This document shows positions 56,940-64,000 of a DNA stretch of 64,000 bases, piece by piece. Source of the DNA: Ananas comosus (lineage: Eukaryota; Streptophyta; Magnoliopsida; Poales; Bromeliaceae). The notes below the pieces were generated by a model. That model was not told where the DNA came from. It was given only the letters and a program-made list of their open reading frames with translations, and made no database searches. The DNA lies in NCBI RefSeq assembly GCF_001540865.1, contig NC_033625.1:13219480-13283479 (forward strand). Reading direction: 5' to 3'. Within the stretch, counting starts at the first letter, position 1; each line of letters opens with the position of its first letter. The translations under genes were made by a program, and so were the position numbers.

Positions 56940-57555
56940 AGGGATAATTTTATATAGCTCCCTGTAAACATCTCGAATAGCAGATATATCCCCGCAAAGT
57001 TTAAGTTTTTAGATTTATTCCTTCAAAAACCGAGTGATGTTCATATTTGCCCCTTTGTTTTGTTATCGTTAGCTCACTATTTTTTTTTAACAGAAGGTAA
57101 GTAAAATGTCACTTTTGTCATCACTATATGTCCCTCCAAAAGCCACAACTGTTAGAATCGTGTCGAAGTGTCCTCCTAAAAAATTTCTAATTATCATCTT
57201 TTTCCTCTATAAAAACTAACCCAATCTACCATTGTTGTAATATCTTCTCTACCTCTTCTTTCACTTTTTTTTTTTTCCTTTACCTATGTATTACTAGTTC
57301 CCCGGCACTCAACATGGGCGAAATAACATGCGTGGTGGATGAATGGGAATGGAGAAACTCTAGTTACGACAGCAAAACTAGCATGAAGAAGATTAAAAGG
57401 AAGAAGAGAGTTTTCATTGCCAGGGATTTGATCGAATTAAAATTTTGATTAAGAGAAAAGGTATCATATCAAAGGGGTAAAAAGGTCAATTTACCTCACT
57501 TATTAATCAAGGTTAAGTATTTTATTTATGGTTAACTATATTTTTTAACGGACAC
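56940..57555. repeat. Left part of a foldback element split by the Copia insertion
   Basis: GGGATAATTTTATATAGCTCC.TGTAAACAT.TCGAATAGCAGATATAT is mirrored at 63338-63378 on the far side of the Copia element. The interruption point is the GACAC target duplication. Same family as 26345-26816. Confidence 0.75.
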
Positions 57556-58332
57556 TGTTAAAATCGGAACGGCGAAAAATAGATCCAGAAAATAATTTAA
57601 TGCAAGAAAAGAAAAGATAAGCGGAAAGAACACACCGATAATTACGTGGTTCGGCCAACGGCCTACGTCCACGGGCGAAGACGGAGTAAATATTTTATTA
57701 ATGTCGAAAAGGCGGAGTACAAAGAATATCTCTCAAAAGAACCCAAAGCTTAATTAGATCCGAAACGCCGCAACAAGCAACTCCGAAAAGAGCTTCTCTC
57801 AACCCAATCAGTACGGATTCCAAATTAGCACTAATTAGTGCATACGGCTCCTTCACCAGTACGGACTCCCAAAAGAATTTGCTTCTCTCACCACCCGTAC
57901 GCAGCCTTAATTAATTAGTGCATGGCCTCTAATTAGTCACCGGCGGAACAACACCTTAATTAATTAGCATGGCATGTGCGGCTCCTCCTCAGATACTCAA
58001 CTAATTAGAGCTCCAACTCCCTCGGCTCATGTTGCTGCCACCTTACAGAATTAGCATAGATGCGGCGTCATTAGAGCTTGCCTCTAATTAGAGCACGGCA
58101 GGCCACCAATAACTTAATTAATTTTGCATGGCTCTTAATTTGGTCGCGCTTCATTAACTTGGTCGTAGCATGTATACATGTCTCCTAATTAGAGTCTAAT
58201 TCTAATTCAATTAGAATTATACTCCTAATTATAATCTATATATGCCAAATTAAATCTAAATTATATATAATCCTAATTAGATTAGGATTTAACTCCAATT
58301 TAGATAACTACAAATCTAAACCAAATATAACA
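57556..58332 (-). mobile_element. 3' LTR of the Copia element (777 bp)
   Basis: Plus-strand ends are TGTTAAAATCGG and CCAAATATAACA. The target duplication GACAC precedes it (57551-57555). Compared with the other LTR I count about 15 substitutions and three small indels by eye. Next to its inner end the minus strand has AAACCAAGGTGGAGAT, the polypurine tract. Confidence 0.93.
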
Positions 58333-58348
58333 ATCTCCACCTTGGTTT
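58333..58348 (-). promoter_or_regulatory. Polypurine tract of the Copia element
   Basis: The minus strand reads AAACCAAGGTGGAGAT directly before the 3' LTR. This is the standard plus-strand primer position and sequence style of plant Copia elements. Confidence 0.85.
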
Positions 58349-58466
58349 AATTTGTAGTTTAGCTGCCGTTATGTCGAGATCGCCATAAAACTCCACCTTG
58401 AATTTAATTCGCCTCAATGTTCCTTAACGCTCCGCGCACCGTCTTCTCCAAACGCCCCATAGGGCC

Positions 58467-61400
58467 TCAAATGCTGCTAACTGCCACCAAGTCCAAACAA
58501 TATTTGAACTTGGCAATAGTAAGGGACTTAGTAAGCATATCCGCCGGATTGTCCCCAGTACTAATTTTTTTAACAGTCACTGTGTGCTTCCCAATCACAT
58601 CCCGAACAAAGTGAAACTTTACATCTATGTGCTTTGTCCTCTCATGAAACATTTGATCTTTAGACAAATGAATAGCACTTTGACTGTCCGAATAAACAAT
58701 CGTCGGATCCCAACAAGAAGTAAGCTCACCAAATAAGCCTCTTAACCACATAGCTTCCTTCACACCCTCTGTCATAGCAATATATTCCGCCTCCGTCGTA
58801 GACAAGGCGACAATAGGTTGTAGTGAAGCTTTCCAACTAACTGGACATCCACCAATAGAGAAAACATAACTTGAAAGTGATCTCCTCCTATCCAAATCAC
58901 CTGCAAAATCTGAATCAACATATCCAACCACACCATCCTTACATCTCCCAAACTCCAAACAAGTGTTAGTGGTACCTCGTAAGTATCTCAAAATCCACTT
59001 AACAGTCTGCCAATGAGCCTTACCAGGATTGGTCATATATCTGCTAACCATGCTCACTGCGTAGGAGATGTCCGGCCGTGTGCAAACCATGGCGTACATG
59101 ATGCTCCCGATAGTATTAGAATAGGGAACATGTGCCATATACTCCTGCTCATCATCAGACTGCGGTGATGCCTCGGCAGAAAGTCTGAAATGCGCCGCAA
59201 AAGGAGTGCTCACTGATTTTGCGTCTGTCATCCCGAAACGCTTTAAAATCTTCTCTATATATTTCTCCTGTGTCAAATGCAGTAGTCCTGACTTTTTGTC
59301 CCTCTTAATTTTCATACCAAGGATTTTCTTAGCAGCACCTAGATCTTTCATCTCAAACTCACCCTTAAGTAAAGCCTTCAATTTATTTATCTTAACTATG
59401 TCGCTGGAAGCAATTAACGTATCGTCGACATAGAGCAACAAATATATGAAAGATCCCTTATCAAGCTTTCTGAAATATACGCAACTGTTACGTTTGCTTC
59501 TGGAATATCCGTGACCTGTCATGAAGGAGTCGAACCGCTTATACCATTGTCGAGGAGACTGCTTTAAGCCATAAAGTAATTTCTTTAACAGACAAACATG
59601 GTCCTCCTTCCCTTCAACAATGAATCCCTCCGGCTGTTTCATATAAATTTGCTCCTCAAGTTCTCCATGCAGAAAAGCTGTCTTAACATCAAGCTGCTCA
59701 AGATACAGGTCATTCATGGCTACTAACGATAAAAGAATACGAATAGAAGTATGCTTTACGACAAGTGAGAAAATATCATTAAAGTCCACACCTTCTACCT
59801 GACTGTAGCCCTTAGCAACTAAATGAGCTTTATACCTTGTATCTTCCACGCCGGGGATTCCGTCCTTTTTCTTGAAGACCCATTTACAGCCGATAATTTT
59901 CTTGCCTGTAGGCGGTTTTATCAACTCCCATGTGCGATTCTTATGGAGAGACTTCATCTCCTCATTCATCGCCACCAACCACTCTGCAGAATTGGCACCC
60001 GAAATAGCTTGATTATATGTCGAAGGTTCACCTTCTTCTTCTATATCTTGTGCCACTGAAAGAGCGTAAGCAACCATATCTTCATAACCGTATCTCTGCG
60101 GTGGTTTAATCTGTCTCCTCGCTCTGCCTGTAGCAATGCTCTGCCTCTCAACTTGTGGGGTTTCAGTTACTGAGGTGTCTGTCGACTGAATTTGTTCTGA
60201 CTGAGAAGAATCCTGCGACTGAACTATACCATCGGTCTCTACCTCCACCTGCTTGCTAGCACTCGGGATCTCATCAGAAGAATTACGGTTAGGATATAAC
60301 ATAGCATATTCATCAAATGTGACATCCCTACTAATAATTAATTTAAACGATTCAGAACACCACAATCAATATCCCTTAACCCCCGATGCATAACCAATAA
60401 AAATGCACTTTTTAGCCCTAGGTTCTAACTTGCCTTCATTAACATGAACATAAGCAGGACAACCAAATATTCGCAAATTAGAATAATCAGAAGGGCTACC
60501 AGACCATACCTCCTCCGGAGTTTTGCAATCAAGTGCTGAATGTGGAGATCGATTCACCAGATAGCATACCGTAGAGATCGCCTCTGCCCAGAAACTCTTC
60601 GCTAAGCCAGCATTAGAGAGCATACAACGGGCCTTCTCCAAAAGAGTTCTATTCATCCGTTCGGCCACCCCATTCTGCTGTGGAGTATGCCTAACGGTCT
60701 TATGTCGAACGATCTCTTCCTTATTGCAGAATTCTTCAAACTCTGACGAGCAGAATTCCAAACCATTGTCGGTCCTTAATCGTTTGATCTTCTTTTCAGT
60801 TTGCTTCTCAATCATGACCTTCCACTGCTTGAAATAATTGAACACCTCATCCTTACTTTTCAGAAAGAACGCCCACACTTTACGAGAATACTCGTCAATA
60901 AAAGTCAACATATATCTAGCACCACCATGAGTAGGAGTACGAGAAGGTCCCCAAAGATCAGAATGGATGTAGTCCAGAGTACCTTTTGTTCGGTGAACTG
61001 CAGCCTTAAAGCTGACTCTCTTTTGTTTGCCAAAAACACAATGCTCGCAGAAGTCCAACTTTTCTAAACTCTGACTACCAAGTAAACCTCTCTCGCCCAA
61101 CTTCATCATACCATATTCACTTATATGGCCCAGTCGCATATGCCATAATTTGGTGCTATCCGAATCTGACATAGAAGAAGAAGTCACCGCTGCTGAACCT
61201 GTCACAGTGGAACCCTGTAGAACATATAACATGTCGGACAACTTAGCCTTCATCACTATAAGATTCCCTTTAGCGACCTTCATTAATCCATCAGCTGAAG
61301 AATACTTAAAGCCTTTAGTATCAAGTGTACCCAATGAGATCAGATTTTTTCTCATATCCGGAACATGCCGAACCTCAGATATAGTCCTCACTACTCCATC

Positions 61401-62444
61401 GAACATTCGTACCCGAACAGTGCCAATTCCAATAACTGTGCACTTAGAGTGATTTCCCATCAATACATCTCCACCTTCAATAGGCATGTACGTCGAGAAC
61501 CATTCTCTATGCGTGCAGATATGGAAAGAACATGCGGAGTCCATAAGCCACTCATCCTGTCTGCGTGCCTTATTCGTAACTGTGAAGATGATATCACTTT
61601 TATCTGATTCTCCTGCTGCAACACTTGCCTCTGCTTCAGTATTGGTGTTTTTCTGACCTTGATTCTTATCACCATTATTCTTCCGCTGCTCTTTATTTTT
61701 CAACTTGAAACAATCAGCTTTTATGTGACCCTTCTTCTTACAATAACCACAAATCAGATTCCTGTGCTTTGACTTTGATCTAGATGTACCTCTATTATCG
61801 GAACCCTTCTCCTGAGACCTCCCTCTGGCGACCAAACCTTGTCCTGAAGCTCCACCTGTCTCGTTGCTTATCTGCATGTCAATTCTCTTTTTTGAAAGTA
61901 AAGAGGATTTAACATCATCGAGGCATAGAGTATCTCTTCCAAACAAAAAAGTCTCACGAAAATTCTTATAAGAGGGCGGTAGAGAACATAATAATAAAAG
62001 GGCTTCATCTTCCTCCTCGATTTTAACATCTATCGAGCGGAGATCCATAATAATAGAATTAAATTCATCTAAATGCGACTTAATAGAGGTACCTTCCGCC
62101 ATGCGCAACATGAAGAGACGTTGCTTCAAATATAACTTGTTGGTCAGAGATTTCGTCATATAGAGAGACTACAATTTAAGCCAAAGCCCTGCAGCGGTCT
62201 TTTCATCCCAGACCTCGCGCAATACCTCATCGGATAAACATACTTGTATTGCCGTAAGAGCTTTGTCATCAATCTCCTCCTTCTGCTCTGTCGTTAACGA
62301 ATCGGGCATCTTTTCTTTTCCCAACAGTGCCTTCTGCAATTCTTGCTGCGTCAATATAGCACGCATCTTGACTTGCCATAATGCGAAACTGTTGGTCCTG
62401 TCAAATTTCTGAATCTCGAACTTCGTCGTCATCTTAATCCTCAA
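58467..62444 (-). pseudogene. Copia gag-pol, nearly complete, two in-frame stops
   Basis: A single frame of about 1326 codons is interrupted only by TAG at 62166-62168 and TGA at 60366-60368, with no frameshift. Order: gag (DRTNSFALWQVKMRAIL at the start; LTNKLYLKQRLF after the first stop), zinc knuckle CGYCKKKGHIKADC (near 61710-61755), protease WLMDSACSFHICTHREW (DSA in place of the commoner DSG), integrase with an H..H..CEHC zinc region and D, D, E catalytic residues (HSDLWGP; RTDNGLEF; QQNGVAERMNR), reverse transcriptase (KARL-equivalent region, LDVKTAFLHGEL, YVDDTLIAS near 59430), and RNase H (DSDFAGDLDRRRS, LSTTEAEY, YSDSQSAIHLSKD). Domain order PR-IN-RT-RH defines Copia. The sequence style suggests the Tork lineage (inference). 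As it stands it cannot make a full polyprotein. Confidence 0.95.
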
Positions 62445-62457
62445 AGGGAATAGAAAG

Positions 62458-62469
62458 GCTCTGATACCA
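62458..62469 (-). promoter_or_regulatory. Primer-binding site of the Copia element
   Basis: The minus strand reads TGGTATCAGAGC three bases inside the 5' LTR, matching the initiator-Met tRNA 3' end. The first gag ATG lies only about 15-30 bases further on. Confidence 0.92.
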
Positions 62470-62472
62470 GTT

Positions 62473-63257
62473 TGTTAAAATCGGAACGGCGAAAAATAGA
62501 TCCAGAAAATAATTTAATGCAAGAAAAGAAAAGATAAGCGGAAAGAACACACCGATAATTACGTGGTTCGGCCAACGGTCTACGTCCACGGGCGAAGACG
62601 GAGCAAATATTTTATTAATGTCGAAAAGGCGGAGTACAAAGAATATCTCTCAAAAGAACCCAAAGCTTAATTAGATCCGAAACGCCGCAACAAGCAACTC
62701 CGAAAAGAGCTTCTCTCAACCCAATCTAGACGGATTCCAAATTAGCACTAATTAGTGCATACGGCTCCTTCACCGGTACGGACTCCCAAAAGAATTTGCT
62801 TCTCTCTCACCACCGGTACGCAGCCTTAATTAATTAGTGCATGGCCTCTAATTAGTCACCGGCAAAACAACACCTTAATTAATTAGCATGGCATGTGCGG
62901 CTCCTCCTCAGATACTCAACTAATTAGAGCTCCAACTCCCTCGGCTCATGTTGCTGCCACCGTACAGAATTAGCATAGATGCGGCGTCATTAGAGCTTGC
63001 CTCTAATTAGAGCACGGCAGGCCACCAATAACTTAATTAATTTTGCATGGCTCTTAATTTGGTCGCGCTTCATTAACTTGGCCGTAACATGTATATATAA
63101 TACATGTCTTCTAATTAGAGTCTAATTCTAATTCAATTAGAATTATACTCCTAATTATAATCCATATATGCCAATTAAATCTAAATTATATATAATCCTA
63201 ATTAGATTAGGATTTAACTCCAATTTAGATAACTACAAATCTAAACCAAATATAACA
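62473..63257 (-). mobile_element. 5' LTR of the Copia element (785 bp)
   Basis: Ends TGTTAAAATCGG and AAATATAACA; target duplication GACAC follows at 63258-63262. Since the element is on the minus strand, this right-hand LTR is the 5' (promoter-bearing) one. Compared with the other LTR it has an extra TA-rich insertion near 63095. Confidence 0.93.
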
Positions 63258-63385
63258 GACACTAACAATAGGGATATATTTGAAACTGTTACGACTTTTT
63301 GAGGGATAAGTATGAAAACTTCAACTTTGTTCGTGTACATCGGCTATTCGATACATTTACAGGGAGTTGTATGAAATTATTGCAT
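63258..63385. repeat. Right part of the foldback element split by Copia
   Basis: GGCTATTCGATACATTTACAGGGAG mirrors the left arm at 56955-56990. Together with 56940-57555 it rebuilds one older repeat of about 740 bp. Confidence 0.75.
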
Positions 63386-64000
63386 TATATTTTATGTGTT
63401 GATTTACCAATATAATTTTAACCATTATGTCGTTTTATATGTTTAGAATAGTGGTTATATTTGCTTCAGAATAATTAATATTAATACATGGGTAACAATT
63501 GAATATTTTGTATTTTATTTTGAACCTATAATATAATAAATATTTATGTTTTATGCCAAGAATACACATATAGATATCCGTATGCCACCTAGATTCGATT
63601 CATATCTTGCACGTATTTAATCTTAAGCAGACAGTATACGAGCGTGTAATCACTACTCAAACTCGTTCACATAAGGCGGATAGATATTTTAGTAATTTAA
63701 ATATCTAGATCTAAACTTGTTTGTTGAATAAATAAGATATATATTTTTTATTTATTTCCTTTAAGATGTGGATACAGTATATCTAACTAAGATTTTTCCA
63801 TATGTGAAGTGACATTTCCTCTTGTCATAATAAGCACCTGTATTACCCTTCTTTTCATGATAGAGATGTTTACTTTTTATTTTTATAAACTTTGGTTAAT
63901 TATACCACTGGTCCTCGTGACTTTTTTATTTTTGGTCTCAATCCTTTTTATTTTACAATTAAATCCCTTGCAGTCAAAATCTCCCTCTGGACCCCAAATA
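63386..64000. other. A+T-rich sequence to the window end
   Basis: No gene seen. From about 63890 TTGGTTAATTATACCACTGG begins another foldback arm, similar to GGGTAAATTGTACCACTGG at 26226, which is cut by the window edge. Confidence 0.45.

Noticed and set aside
61150..61607. Plus-strand open frames over the Copia coding region
   Set aside because: They are antisense shadows of the gag-pol frame.

Overview
This is a plant nuclear window, almost certainly from a monocot. It is about two thirds A+T, with small G+C-rich single-exon genes (commelinid-like codon use), no operons, GT-AG introns, and a dense layer of plant transposons. Repeat families such as the LTRs starting TGTAGTATCC and ending CGTGACA make me think of a pineapple-like (Bromeliaceae) genome. 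That species guess is inference from memory, not something the sequence proves.

Genes are few. At 1583-3725 (+) lie the last four exons of a conserved plant protein that I cannot name. At 6877-7419 (-) and 28755-29240 (+) lie two intronless, G+C-rich genes for small proteins with an Arg-rich, possibly plastid-targeting N-terminus and a hydrophobic C-terminus. The two share a (V)DxDLxxLRxRIRE motif. The first has a G-box plus TCP-site promoter pair and the second a clear TATA box. A two-exon coding relic lies at 27110-27335.

The rest is nested mobile DNA. From 3.9 to 16 kb there are MITEs: Tourist/PIF-Harbinger-like copies with TAA target duplications, and a Mutator-like foldback family with 9-bp duplications that recurs nine times across the window. 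From 16 to 21 kb there is a 2.8-kb solo gypsy LTR (TSD CCCCC) and six identical 89-bp tandem repeats. From 21.6 to 26.6 kb there is a candidate Helitron (21603-24405) that carries a near-copy of the 2.07 kb lying just downstream of it. Both copies contain a Cassandra-like TRIM with a 5S-rRNA-derived segment. From 30 to 38 kb there are solo Copia and gypsy LTRs, further TRIMs, a SINE with a 17-bp duplication, and a foldback element with a perfect 9-bp duplication.

From 38.5 to 50.0 kb the two ends look like those of one large minus-strand Helitron. Between them lies a decayed gypsy element (gag, protease start, PBS and 5' LTR, minus strand), itself interrupted by a 4.8-kb solo LTR (TSD GTCTG). 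A 25-N gap and several single Ns mark assembly joins, and one of these creates an artefactual 256-bp duplication. From 50.3 to 57 kb lie more foldbacks, a Pack-MULE-like element carrying G+C-rich coding-like DNA, a second SINE and a decayed L1-type LINE (minus strand). At 57556-63257 a nearly complete Copia element (minus strand, TSD GACAC, LTRs about 2% different) has inserted into an older foldback element. Its gag-pol frame is broken by only two in-frame stops.
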